This document shows, piece by piece, positions 23,546-34,600 of a stretch of DNA of 64,000 bases (the first letter of the stretch is position 1; each line of letters begins with the position of its first letter). The notes beneath the pieces are model-generated. The model was not told the DNA's origin. It saw only the letters and a list, made by a program, of their open reading frames with translations, and did not search any database. The stretch comes from Phoronis australis. Lineage: Eukaryota > Phoronida > Phoronidae. The stretch is from contig NMRA01000260.1 in the NCBI GenBank assembly GCA_002633005.1, positions 77,529 through 141,528 on the forward strand. The letters run 5' to 3'. Made by a program: the position numbers and the translations under genes.

Positions 23546-24043
23546 CACTTGCTGGTCACATGGTGGGTGTTTTTTCATCAACATTAATTAGGTGTATAAT
23601 TTGGGTTAATTCTTAGTATGTGGATTTTGGGCTTTTCATCATGCGCCCATTAATAAAAGAAGTTTCTGTCCGTAGCTTTGTCCATTTTTTGTTGCTGATA
23701 GTGTGTAACCTGTGAATGATCCCAGAGTGCATGTGATATACTGTAGTTGGAAGTAACTACTTGTGCTTCAGACAGGAATGCAAGCACTTGTTATTGGACT
23801 AGTTACCTGCATTGTGATGACCACTGAAACCTTGCTTTGAATTGGTTTTAAGAATCTAGGGGAAAGGTCGTTTCATTCTATATTGCCCAAATGTGGCTGA
23901 GTTGACGCATGTGTTCAGTTGATGAGCCTTTATAAAGTGGACCTTGCTCTCAGTTTCTCTTTAAAAGTTATGATGAATACGATGTATTCTATTACCGACT
24001 GTTTTACCTAAACAGATCCTTCACTTGTTGTCACTGGCGAGCC

Positions 24044-24049
24044 AATAAA
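24044..24049 (+). terminator. Possible CNOT4 polyadenylation signal
   Basis: A canonical AATAAA is followed within 30 bases by a T/G-rich stretch (GATTTGTGTCTTCTGCTTGC). It lies 3' of the CNOT4 coding exons and just before the convergent gene ends at 24646. Confidence 0.4.
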
Positions 24050-24645
24050 CAAGTTGATATTTAATGATGGATTTGTGTCTTCTGCTTGCTTCCTTGACTA
24101 TGTGGGCCCTGTGTAAATTTTGTCTAGTGTTGTGAGGAGCCCGTTTAAGCTCTAAATTTAGGTGAATAAGTGCAGGAGGTGAATTCACAAAACTTATCAT
24201 TATTTACAGCCCAAAATATATTTACTCCATGTGATTGTAGGTTGTTGCCACTTGGTGCTGATTCCTTATTTTTGTCGTTTTTTAAACGTGGTGCAACAAT
24301 TTTTTAACTTTTCCCTGGCATTCTTGTGATGAATGTGTCCTATCTTGGCTACAGCTCCAGATTTTTTGAGGTTTTCATTTTGGTCAGCTTTTCTTGCAGT
24401 TCAGTATAGGCTAAACCTGCTTGGTTTGTTGATGATGGAGTTTCACACAATTATTTTTAAAGAACAGCATTTATAAATAAAAATCGACAGTAGAAACAAA
24501 CTATAAAATTTTGTAAATGGTCTAAAAAATGTCCATACAAACATTTTTATGTCTTCTCTTCATTGGGTGGATGTGCTGTTTTCAAAAAGCATCGCTCATA
24601 CGTTATCGCGTATTCGCGTCTTGCCAATTTAACAATTAAAGTGCG

Positions 24646-24896
24646 TTAATAATCTTCATAAGAGATTTGGCACTTAGATCCTTGAGGAGGACCGTCGACG
24701 TTGACTTTGTTCTTTCCCATAATTGTTGAGGGGTTTTCCGGCATCCGCCTGAGTATCCCCAGATGGCGCTTGTGCACGTTGTCTGGGCAGTACTTGGCGC
24801 TGGCAATAACGACCACAACGAGGGTAATAAAGATGAATAGTCCAACTGATAATGCTGCAAGGTCATATACGCTGAGGTCACTTCCTGCAAGACCAT
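24646..24896 (-). CDS. Lectin-like membrane protein, exon 3 (transmembrane and tail)
   Basis: Acceptor CATTTTTTCAG|ATGGTC. It encodes LAGSDLSVYDL, a 22-residue hydrophobic helix ending VVVVIASA, then KYCPDNVHKRHLGILRRM and a tail ending in YEDY-stop. The basic residues directly after the helix fit a type I topology. There is no ITIM (I/V-x-Y-x-x-L); the only tail tyrosines are in KYC and ISYEDY. Confidence 0.75.
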
Positions 24897-27800
24897 CTGA
24901 AAAAATGTCTGGGTGTAGAGACTAGATGCTGTTAAAATGCAATACTGACTCAAGACACTGGTTTCGTCACGATGATATGGCCGAGAACAAAATAGTGAAC
25001 TATAATTGTAGTTGTGCCTTCAGTGAAGTAACTTGTCTTACTGTATGATAGATGGCGCACACGTGTAGGCAGGATACTTACACGTTTGATCACATTTATT
25101 TTTGTCCAAAATATGAGTACGAACTTTAAAATCAGCGCTTATGTAGATAAGGACATATTGATAGACGTTTCGGTTTATTGTCTCTAAACCATTCTCAATA
25201 TTCCAATCAGGTGACATAGGTGGAGAACAGACTGTACAGGTACACGTTAAAATGCATTGTGAGGGGAGTGACAGTGAGAAGTCAAGCGTTGGAGCTCAGA
25301 TGAACCAATGTTTTTATTCAGATGGCGCTCAGCATGATTCAACCTTTTATGCATAGCCTCCTTTATGAGGAGCCTCTGGGTAACATTATCCATGTCTAAG
25401 ATGTGAACATCAGAGCAATCTATATTGTGACCAGTTATCAATGTGAGAACAGCACTGTGTGTGTCTACAGTTTCCTTTGACTCTTATGCTAAGAATCCTG
25501 TTCGTCATTCCAATGTAAAACTGTTCAGATTCATTATAGTTGAGTTGGTACACAACACGATTTGTTTCAGAATTACTAAATGATATTTTAGTCTGGACAA
25601 TGACAAACTTGTGTTAAGAATGGTTTAGAGAGAATAATCCGAAACGTCTATCAATATGTTGTTATTTTCATATGGCGCTGATTTTAAAGTTCACCTCACT
25701 AGAATACTAAATGGGACAATTAACCCTCGCCGTTCACTAGAAAAAAAATTTGGTTTAAACCATTTACCAGTGTGAAATTGGACTCGCCTGATTGTAAGTT
25801 ATTTTTGACCTGATAAGAATTGACGTTTGTTATTGGTTCAGACCAGGCTCTTGGAATTTGTTTGTCACGGCGGGTTAGTTTTAGCCGCCGTAACACTTGA
25901 CCCTCTGAGAAATTCCAGGCGCTTCATTGCAACCAATTTCAACAACCAAAGGTTAAGAACACGATGACGTTACTTTGGAATAGAATCGATACAAAAATAT
26001 GTCCTCACTTGCCGATCCGCTGAGCAATGTAAACTTCGACATCGAACAAGCAAGAAATAGGAAAACACAGATAACGGGACAAATGCCTCCTCACTGAGTT
26101 CATGAAGCTACTCTAGTGCGGATACTTCGCTGCCGCAAAAAATACCCTTGTGAGGAAAGACGTTTTAACAACAGAAGATGTATACTGATCTCGCCCAGAA
26201 GTTCCTGTCAGTTCCTTTTAGTCCTGAAATCACCTCCAATTCAGTTGACGCAGGTACGGACCACTTTCATAACGATAAGTGATCTTAATCAAAAGTTGTC
26301 TTTCTGATGAAATGCGAGTGTACGTGATCCGCTTTAAAGCGGCAATAAACCTGCGTTCTGTTGAAGAAACTAAATTTTGATTTAGACCACTGGTAGTGCC
26401 ATAAAACTGGTATCGCCTTTTCCTCAGATGAGAAGTGAGCAAGTGGCAGTTGGTCGAGTCTCGAGATCATGCTCAGCGAAAAGTTACTTGAAAAGCTTTA
26501 TCTCTGAAGCAACAACCCAGAATATCACACATCAATATTTTGGTTAATGGACAATTCATTATGTTAGGACTAATTTCATCAAAACCGTGACAGGTCCAAA
26601 TCTTAATTTTGGTTTTTGTCTCTTAATGCTGGTTCTTAGTCTTATTTTGATGTAGCCATAGTCTGTCTATTGGCTAAAACAGGGTTTACTATAAAACACG
26701 TCATAGGCGTGGAAGAGATGTAGCACCGCCGAATAACGCAAAATGTGTTGGATTGAACCTCTCAGTGACTGACACGTACATGCATGCAACTGAGCTTAAA
26801 ATATGAACAAGCGTTTTTCGTATCTCTTTCTTAAAATAGTTGTCCATTGAGATCAATTAAGTCGTCAAATTTGTCTATCTTTTCGTAAACTGGGACTGAA
26901 CGTTCTGGAATTACGGCACAAACACAACTGTGTTAGTTATACACTGTGATAATTATCAAGAATTCGGTACACTGTTTTAAGTGACGTAGACTCGATAAAG
27001 GTCTCGAGTTAGCAATTATTTTAGTGAAGGCCCTATTTGCTGAACGTTTAACGACAGGAAAAACGCCTGGAAACAAAATGAATACTTACTGTGTCGTTTA
27101 GTACAGAGGGGGCGATGTTTTCCTGTTAAGCAATCGGATGCCCTCCAACTGGGCGTTACTGTGGACGGATCTATGAAGATACACAAACTTGCAGTGTCTA
27201 AACTTTCGATTGTAACATTTGCATCTGCGAGCAAATTATTGCATTCGTCACAATTTGTTACCACAACATCCTGCGAATTCAAAACGGACACCTGTCCCCC
27301 TTTAGCTGCAATCCGGTAGTCAGTCCAGTAGGAAGGAACGGCCTGTGAGGTGTCATACTTTCCCAACACCGCCTGCAATCCTGTAACGGTGCTGGTGGCC
27401 CTTGGCGTTACGAGAGTCCCGTGGACGTTTCTACACGATTCAATGGCCGCCGTGTGTGAAAGGGGCGACTTGAGGGACGGCGGTAGTATGCACTGATCGA
27501 TTGCTTGTACATGCACCCAGGATTTATCGCACATTCCGAAACATCCTGGAAGTAGAGTGTTTTAAAACTAAGGCTAAACTTTAGGCGTGCACTATTTTTA
27601 TATTTTAAAGGGACCCTCCTTGACATGATGATTTGAGGAAAGTGGCTCAGTTTGAACTGCTATAAAACAGTTGTCGGCCTCAAAGGTATTGCTTAAAATC
27701 ATATTCTGTGCACTCATAAACTGTAGTACAAGGACCGCAACCTCCATATACTTTCAATGGACGAAATCTGTGCTCTTACTGAGCCAATAACGTCATTATT

Positions 27801-30800
27801 CACTAGCGACACCTGGCCAAATTGTGTGGTTTTATTTCCGGCAAGTATGGCGTCTGCTGAACATGATCGGTTGTTGTGTCGTTACAGTGCACTAACCGGA
27901 AACTGAAACAGATAATTTAGGAGAGTAGCGCCTCCTCAAGGATAGTACGCAAGAAAATGTTGGAGTTGCGAATCAGTATATAATCTATGGTGCATTCTAC
28001 TAAGAACACAGAAAGTGTATACTTTACATAGCGTAAACTGGAGGTTGCGAATACTTTCATTAGCAAACCGCGTTATTTATTGTTGTATTAAGTGGACGGA
28101 GACAAATTTCAAGATGCTAGCGATTGAAGAAGTAAAGTTGCCATGTCTCGAGTCATTAAATTGTGAATATGCAAATGATTGCAAACAACCTCGGGTCTTC
28201 CGGTGTGCCAGAAACCATCCGAGAACCAGTTAGCATTAAAAGTCTCATTTTGCGAGACTATTTTTATGTAAATGAATATGGTAATATGTCATCGTTACCC
28301 CAATGAAACAAGGCACAGTTTTCTTTATGTGTTCATTTCACTATCAAATAACGATTGCGTGATATTTGGAATTACTGGGGTATTCTATACTTTTACACTT
28401 GTTTTTAAGTGTTATCAATTATCGTGTTTTCTTTAAAACCGCATTTTATTTACAAATTGTTTCTTTTTATGATTATACTTGTACACACAGTTCTCCAGCA
28501 GGTAATACGGTGGCGCTAGCTGCAAATTCAAATATTTTACGATTTTAATCAGACATAGCATCTTTAACTTGTGGTGGAACAGTGACTAAAAAGTAATCTA
28601 GCCATCCAGAGCTTCGCGATCCGTGTTTGTGCATCCGTGAACTAACCATCCATATATACGTGAATGCGTTGGTGGAGATCATCAAAATCAAGGTACCTAA
28701 ACTACATGGTCAACGGACTCATAAACACAGGCACGGACGCATGAACACGACTCACGGACCTGCAAACACCGTCCACAGACTCACAAACACGGGAACGGAC
28801 TCATAAAACACGATCCACGCACACAAACACACGGGATACGGACTCATATTCACGAGGAAACACGGTTAACGGACCGCCAAACACGGGTCACGGACTCATC
28901 GGCTTCCTGAGTCAGCTGACATCTTCATTTTGTCCGTAAACCGTGTTTGGCGGTCCGTTAACCGTGTTTCCTCGGGAATATGAGTCCGTGTCCCGTGTAT
29001 TTGGGTGCGTGGATCGTGTTTTGTGAATCCGTTCCCTTGTTTGTGAGTCAGAGGACGGTGTTTTAAGGTCCGTGAGTCGTGTTCATGCGTCCGTGCCCGT
29101 GATTATGAGTCCGTTGACCGTGTAGTTTAGGTACCTTGAAAATATCAAGACAAACGTCTTTGTATTGGTAGACGACTATATGAATTTGTTGTTGATCAGC
29201 GATACGTGTGTGATGATAGATGCAGAGACGGATGAGAAGTATAAAAACATATTTTTCGTGCTCAAAAACGCCCATCGAGTTGACAAGAACCTTTCAGAAA
29301 TTGCTGATATATATATCTCATCCATGTTAAAGGTCGATTTGGCATCGTAAATATGGGGGCCCAATTGAAGCGAAAACATTTAGGTAAATCTTAAAAAGGG
29401 CATGGGGCATGTCGGTGACATTTATGGTCGTGTCCGAACGGGTGCCTATGTGCTATGTGGCACCAATTCCGCGAGCTTTTCACAGACACCATACTTCGAA
29501 GTTGTACAGCGGGTCCTTCTTTTCGTTTTTTTTTTTTCGTATTTTGATGAGACGCCGTTTATTGAAATCATGTTTTTGTTAATCAAACGAAATGAGAGTA
29601 GATCAACATTTCAGACATCCGCGTGTATGAAAATTGGCGACTGAGGAGATTGTTCTTGGACGTGGACAGGAACACGCAACCTTTGAACGGGTGGCATTAG
29701 GAGAGATCTTTCGCAATGACAGAACGATCGAACTCAGATCGGGGATCACGAAGCTATGGATGATTCGATTTTCACTGACAACACCGAAATAGTTTAATGG
29801 AAACGAACTGTGTTAACGAGAACAGTTAACGATACTGACGAATCTAGAACGTTGTAAAGGTAGCGAACAACCACAATTTTCGAACAGGATAATTTCTGCA
29901 AAATCGACATGCAGAGGGCGTTTTTCTGCCTCGTAGATGAGGAGGACAGTGGTGCCCCATAAATCCGATTAGAGTGTCCGTCCGCAACGAGACAATGCAC
30001 GTTGTTCTCCCTGCGAGACAAACTTCTGAAAGGGATTTATTTACGACTTTCTGAAATGCGTCAAAGCCGAGCACTGCACACAGTCTGAAACAAATTGTCG
30101 GGTAAGGAATAACATTTACTATGCATCGTGAGTAAATATGAGGTCGCGATTCGAAAATGCGTTTAACGAACTGTATTGTTCGAGAAAACTTTTACAGTAT
30201 GGCTGTTCAAACATTTTTTAGGATAATCATCGTGCAAGAAAGTGAGGACTGTCCTTAACCTCGTGTTTGTAAGCACAGGGAATTTGATAAGACATCCTCA
30301 CAATTAGAAGTCAAATTATATCATTTTATTAAGAGAACGTAGTGGCTTCTGTAACCCTTTTCAACCAAAATATCAAAATTTGTCCTTGCGGGCATTAAAT
30401 AAACTTCGAATTCCACTTTTATGTTAAACTAAATAGAGGAATGTGGCGTGTCGGAAATCTGATTATGTCTCAACTTTTCGGTTTGATACAAGTTCTTTGT
30501 CAACAATACAAAATAAAGAATTGACCTACAAATTCTCCTTTCAACTCCCCTTTAACCGCAACAAATTCAGCCCTCACCCGTCAACAACAATTTTGCCGAC
30601 AATGTCATACTCCCACAATCCATCGCCAGTAAGACGCGTTACAGTCTGTGCAAGTTAAAGGGACATTGTGAGCGAGAACAGTGATTTTCTAAGATCAGCC
30701 GCATTGGAACATCAAATTCCCGCGGACGCAGCCTAATGCTCTGCTGGTGGAGTTAAATCCCACTCAAATAGCAGAGTATTTTAAGTTACAGGCCTTGGTT

Positions 30801-31601
30801 TTAGGGACTGTGAGATAGACTTTGTAGCAAGATAAAAATGGATGTTGTTGTTTTGTAGCCCTGGACAAAGCTAATAACTTCAAAAGCAGTGGCGGATTTA
30901 AGGGGGGGTAAGGGGGCCATGGCCCCCTAAAATTTTCCCAGATTACATTTGGCAGTTCGGGGGTGCGAATGTCTGACAGGCAAAATCCTATCCAATACTC
31001 TTCCCTGCCCCCCCCCCAACTTAAACTCCTTAATCCGCCCTTGAAAGTCTATCCCATCCAACAATAATGCCATAACTTCGTTATTCGGCCGTCAAAACTG
31101 ATAATGTCCCAATGTCTGCATAAAGAATTGAGTTTTCTTAAAAAAGGACGGGTGACTACAAACGTCCGAGCATTATCACATTTTGTTTCTGTGTGCATGG
31201 ACAGGAAAATATTTGAAGAATTGTGCCAACGACAGTGTTTAGAAATAAATTTCAAAATTTTGGGATAGCATTTAGAAAGGCTGAGACGACATCTGCACAA
31301 GCGCTTTCTTAGGGTATCATTTATACAATACTTTCTGCCCCAAAACGACCTATAAGTTTCGGGACATGTCATTTGCCTGTCAGGAAGTGTAAAGTACTTT
31401 TCATAGTTTGGCAGTTATGATGGCGAACTGGCCAAAAGCGCGTTCAGTGATTATAGGCTTTGCTTTAATTTCGCTTGAAAGGGTCCAAACTAAACACAAA
31501 ATGGCAGAATCGCAGTTTGATTCCTTTGTGTACTCACCCACCAGTGTTGCCAAGCATCCTATGTAAACTGAAATCTGCAACAGAGCTTTCACGTTTACCA
31601 T
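24646..31601 (-). CDS. Unnamed type I membrane protein with C-type-lectin-like ectodomain, whole gene model
   Basis: Three minus-strand exons join in phase 1: 31601-31538 (signal peptide), 27545-27090 (ectodomain) and 24896-24646 (membrane helix and tail). The predicted product is 256 residues. Residues 1-21 form a hydrophobic leader. Residues 23-173 contain nine cysteines with the C-type lectin pattern: SCRNVHGTLVTPR, a central YWTDYRI, and the closing C-x17-C-x8-C. Residues 186-207 are a membrane helix (LAALSVGLFIFITLVVVV), and a 49-residue cytoplasmic tail ends ISYEDY. No EPN/QPD or WND motif is present, so calcium-dependent sugar binding is not expected. One N-glycosylation site (NVT) is seen. 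I do not recognise a named orthologue. Extra exons within the introns cannot be excluded. The gene converges on CNOT4. Confidence 0.72.
25122..25691 (-). mobile_element. Penelope-like element fragment with GIY-YIG endonuclease and inverted terminal repeats
   Basis: The minus strand from about 25600 to 25245 encodes NRVVYQLNYNESEQFYIGMT and, after one frameshift near 25465, SAVLTLITGHNIDCSDVHIL and LLIKEAMHKRLNHAERHLNK. This is the GIY-YIG nuclease pattern (Y-YIG-T-R, SA, H, EA) at the C-terminus of Penelope-like retroelements. The ends 25122-25198 and 25615-25691 are inverted repeats of about 75 bases. Each contains a stem-loop GGTTTA...TAAACC followed by GAAACGTC, a remnant resembling the hammerhead-type motif of such elements. 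It is decayed and lies in an intron of the lectin-like gene. Confidence 0.75.
25862..25939. repeat. Dispersed repeat, copy 1 (hairpin TGTCACGGCGG)
   Basis: TGTCACGGCGG pairs with CCGCCGTAACA across a 9-11-base loop, then AGAAATTCCAGGCGCTTCAT and TGCAACCAATT follow. The same order of blocks, diverged, is found at 60007-60093. No ORF is present. Confidence 0.5.
27090..27545 (-). CDS. Lectin-like membrane protein, exon 2 (CTLD-like ectodomain)
   Basis: Acceptor CTACTTCCAG|GATGTT, donor CGACACA|GTAAGT. It is 456 bases and symmetric phase 1-1, as usual for exons of extracellular modules. It opens CFGMCDKSWVHVQAIDQC and closes CIFIDPSTVTPSWRASDC then LTGKHRPLCTKRH. The spacing of the last three cysteines and the PLC(T)KR ending are the hallmark of the C-type lectin fold. 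It is one of the longest ORFs in the window and has good codon continuity. Confidence 0.82.
27721..27960. repeat. Dispersed repeat, copy 1 (ATTCACTAGCGACACCT family)
   Basis: The core TCATTATTCACTAGCGACAC and TTTTATTTCCGGCAAG, and the end GTAGCGCCTCCTC, match 63415-63650 in the same order. It lies in the first intron of the lectin-like gene. It is non-coding and probably the remains of a transposable element. Confidence 0.45.
28688..29139. mobile_element. 452-bp fold-back built of ACGGACTCA-type subrepeats
   Basis: The arms (about 28688-28900 and 28930-29139) are near reverse complements, from TCAAGGTACCTAAACTAC on the left to its complement GTAGTTTAGGTACCTTGA on the right. Inside each arm, short units such as CACGGACTCA..AAACACG recur irregularly about every 22-30 bases. 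A related ATCCGTGTTTGTGCATCCGT stretch lies just upstream (28619-28640). Non-coding; it lies in the first intron of the lectin-like gene. Confidence 0.85.
30887..31040. mobile_element. hAT-like MITE, copy 2
   Basis: It starts CAGTGGCGGATTTAAGG and ends CCTTAATCCGCCC. Flanks TTCAAAAG (left) and TTGAAAGT (right) suggest a 7-8 bp duplication. The interior has G- and C-runs as in the copy at 473-770, including GGTGCGAATG-type sequence. It is non-coding. Confidence 0.6.
31538..31601 (-). CDS. Lectin-like membrane protein, exon 1 (signal peptide)
   Basis: It encodes MVNVKALLQISVYIGCLATL and V, then half a Gly codon, before the donor CTGGTGG|GTGAGT. The start context AAAACAATGG is favourable. The leader has a Lys in the n-region and a hydrophobic core, typical of a signal peptide. 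The phase 1 donor matches the phase 1 acceptor of the ectodomain exon. Confidence 0.65.
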
Positions 31602-34600
31602 TGTTTTCCTTCAGTTGTTTGCTTTATGACCTGGCATGTTGACCTTTATTGTTTTGTGTTTGTCCAGCAGTATCACTCACATGACCATGTACAAAATCTT
31701 TTTAGAAAATTCGACTGTAACTACGATAGATGTGTGTCGTGCGAGATGCTGAAACGGAATAAAATAATTAAGGTGATACCATGAGCAAATGATTTTACAA
31801 AATTAAGCGGAATGAGGAAAATAAGCTGCTGATATAACGGCCTAGATCTCATTATGATGCGAGTGTGATCAACACAGTTACTTCTGTGACAAATCGTGAC
31901 CTTTAGAAATATCTCATAATTGTTACACAATGAACAGAACACCTGATTAAGACAAAGGGTTTAAGTTTCGGACAAGCCAGAGATCTTACACGAGCCTGTG
32001 AAATTGAAAAAAGAACTACTTCTATTAATTTCCTTCCCATAATCCCATCAACTATTTAATTCTACATTTGACTGAGAGGAAATTTACCTGAAGGTAGTAA
32101 AAGGGTAACTCAATGTTAGTTAATTACCTCTTAATAAAGACGCCCCAATACACAGTACTTTATGTCATTAACGTGCACCATCTTCTACGCTCGTATTACG
32201 GATCAAGTCGTTAAACGAGATAAATAGTGTTCTAGATAAACGTGTTTCGTGGATAGCACGTACGTTTATGAGTTGTGTATTAGTGCTTTAGGTCAGATGC
32301 AGGATCTGTATCGCTTGATGGATCACCAATAATACATGTTATCTACGTCACGAACACGCCCATAAGGTCAGGTATGGAAAATGCTTTTTGGACCAACCTG
32401 ACAACCGATATCGTGTTTAGACCCCGCTAAAACAATGAGTTCGTACGACGAATGGTATTTGACAAACTGTGCTTAGTAAAGCCAAATTCATACAAACGTT
32501 TAATTGTAATACTGAACAATGTAGATGAATTGTGACTGAGCATTTAATATTGTTTCACAGCTGTCTATACCTTCACAATACGTGTTTGATCAGCTCTTTA
32601 AGAATTGTTTTGTTCTACTCTATAGGTCACAAGATAATGAATATATAAACATGTCGGTACATGGATAACCAAAATGTATAGTATACTGTAACTAGTCGGA
32701 TATGCATCAGTCAGTGCACTAAAATATAAATTTACGACGCTCGTGTTCAGATTTTCTTGCCGATCCACGTCTTTGTTTAAACATGAATCTTAAGCTAAAT
32801 TAATCCAAAGGTAATTACTGGACGAAATATCTATCTAACGTGAGTGAGTAAGCTGTGTGTGTAAATATTAAACAAAATAAATAGAGTCGTCAGGATCAGT
32901 GCACTGAGTCGCGTATCCCTGAGGAACTACAACCACACTGGATCAAGATCTTTGAACGTCAACATAATCATACTTTTGTCTCACAAACCTTGGTCTGTTA
33001 GAGCTTACCCATGACACTTGGGGAAATGTTCGTATTTGTAGACTTTCGCAAGGTGTTTCACAGTTTGTCGTTAAAAGCAATATCCTAGAGGGATATTTAT
33101 GAAAATTCCTAAGTGAGAATACCGGTACATGGTCCACTCACACCTTGTTCGAAATACTCAATAATGGTGAAACAAATGTGAACACTAGGTTTTTCCGTTT
33201 TTTTTTTTCTTGAAAGTGGACAAATGTCAAAAGGTCAATGCTCAGGAGACTCGCGAGGCAAGGCATTGTCTACGATGATAGCAATAGTTCATCGTTGTGT
33301 GTTGTTCTTAGCAACGGATACAGCGACTGGGTTGAGAAGGAAATGAAATGTCTTGCACAATGATTATAAGAATTTGAGCATTTGTGTTTGTCGTGAAAAG
33401 GCCAATGCTGGAGGATCTGGAATGCGACGAGGTGAGGGCCACAGTTACCGAAAAGATAACGTTCACGTTGGCTCTGACATGATATCTCGTCGCTGTTTTT
33501 AGCTAAAGGCAATGAGAATATCCCCAAATTGTCAAACACAAAAATTAGAAACTTATTTAAAGGTCATCCAATCAAACAATTTAAAGTGTCACGTGTGAGA
33601 ATTAAAGTCCTAGCAGTGTAAACATTAATTTTACGCGTTTATTCAATTGACAATAAAGTATGGCATACTTAAGATGGACTTTCAGTTGATGAAGTAAGGT
33701 GGCTTTGTCGCCGTACAGTCTTTCGAAATTTTTGGTTCGGCGGAATTAATCTACATAACATTCGCGTTTTAATTTTTACATCTAGCAAATGAAAAGGTTT
33801 AGCAAGGCACAGAAGGAAGCAAGTAATGGAACAGTTGTGGGAATCATAAACACACCGGGAGAGGGCAGAGGTGTTGCTCCTTTTGACCTTTACGGAATTG
33901 TATGTTAAGAGCATTTCCGATGCGTTCAACAGTCAATCTTACCTCAACAGTATGGTGTCATTAAATGATACGAAGTGTTGTCAAACGATAATAACTGTCA
34001 TAAAGTAATACCGCCTGGCAGAGATAAACCTCACATGGCAATGATGTCTTCAGGTCGAAAAACTATCGTTCGTTCTGGTCTGTTTTTTTTTTGAAAATCT
34101 ATTCAGTGGTGTGGTATTTTTGTTGCTCCCCTTTTTAAAAAAGAAAATCCACCCGAGAAGAGTAGAAATGAGGGATTCGTGTTTTTACTCATCGCTGGGC
34201 AAATCACGTTGCTCATGTGATTTTATACATTTTTAAACACGACTCGTTCGCTGAAATTGTTGCGGGCGGGCTTTTTTGAACGCAAGTCTCAAAATAAGTC
34301 GGAGCACAGACCATGGCCAGTTATGTTTTTGACCTCAGCAGTAATCTTTTACTTTCAGGATATGCACCCGGGGTTACTCCTTTAGAAGTTGCCTATGGAG
34401 TTTTCACGTATTTTTCACTGTATGTTATTCATTTTTAGATTCCCAGAATAAAGTTTAATGTTAGTGGAACGAAGCATTACAAAATGGGGATTTTTTTGTA
34501 AAAACCCTTACAAGAGAGTCATTTGTTTTTTCGTGTCTACTTCTAAAAGAATGGTGTTCTCATTTTGTGACTGCACGCACCATTATTCAAAATCGACTAT

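Larger units (their letters stand above)
22512..24070 (+). other. CNOT4: Probable CNOT4 3' UTR
   Basis: No further coding exon could be joined here. The stretch holds a tRNA-derived SINE (23419-23545) and ends near an AATAAA signal. Its extent depends on the tentative last exon. Confidence 0.35.

Noticed and set aside
24636-24953. 105-codon minus-strand ORF beginning MSQYCILTASS
   Set aside because: Another frame of the same strand, starting at the 24896 acceptor, gives a membrane helix and tail and fits the upstream exon phase.
33020-33075. Plus-strand string FVFVDFRKVFHSL resembling a reverse transcriptase block
   Set aside because: Too short, lacks neighbouring blocks, and the Asp-to-His change weakens it further.
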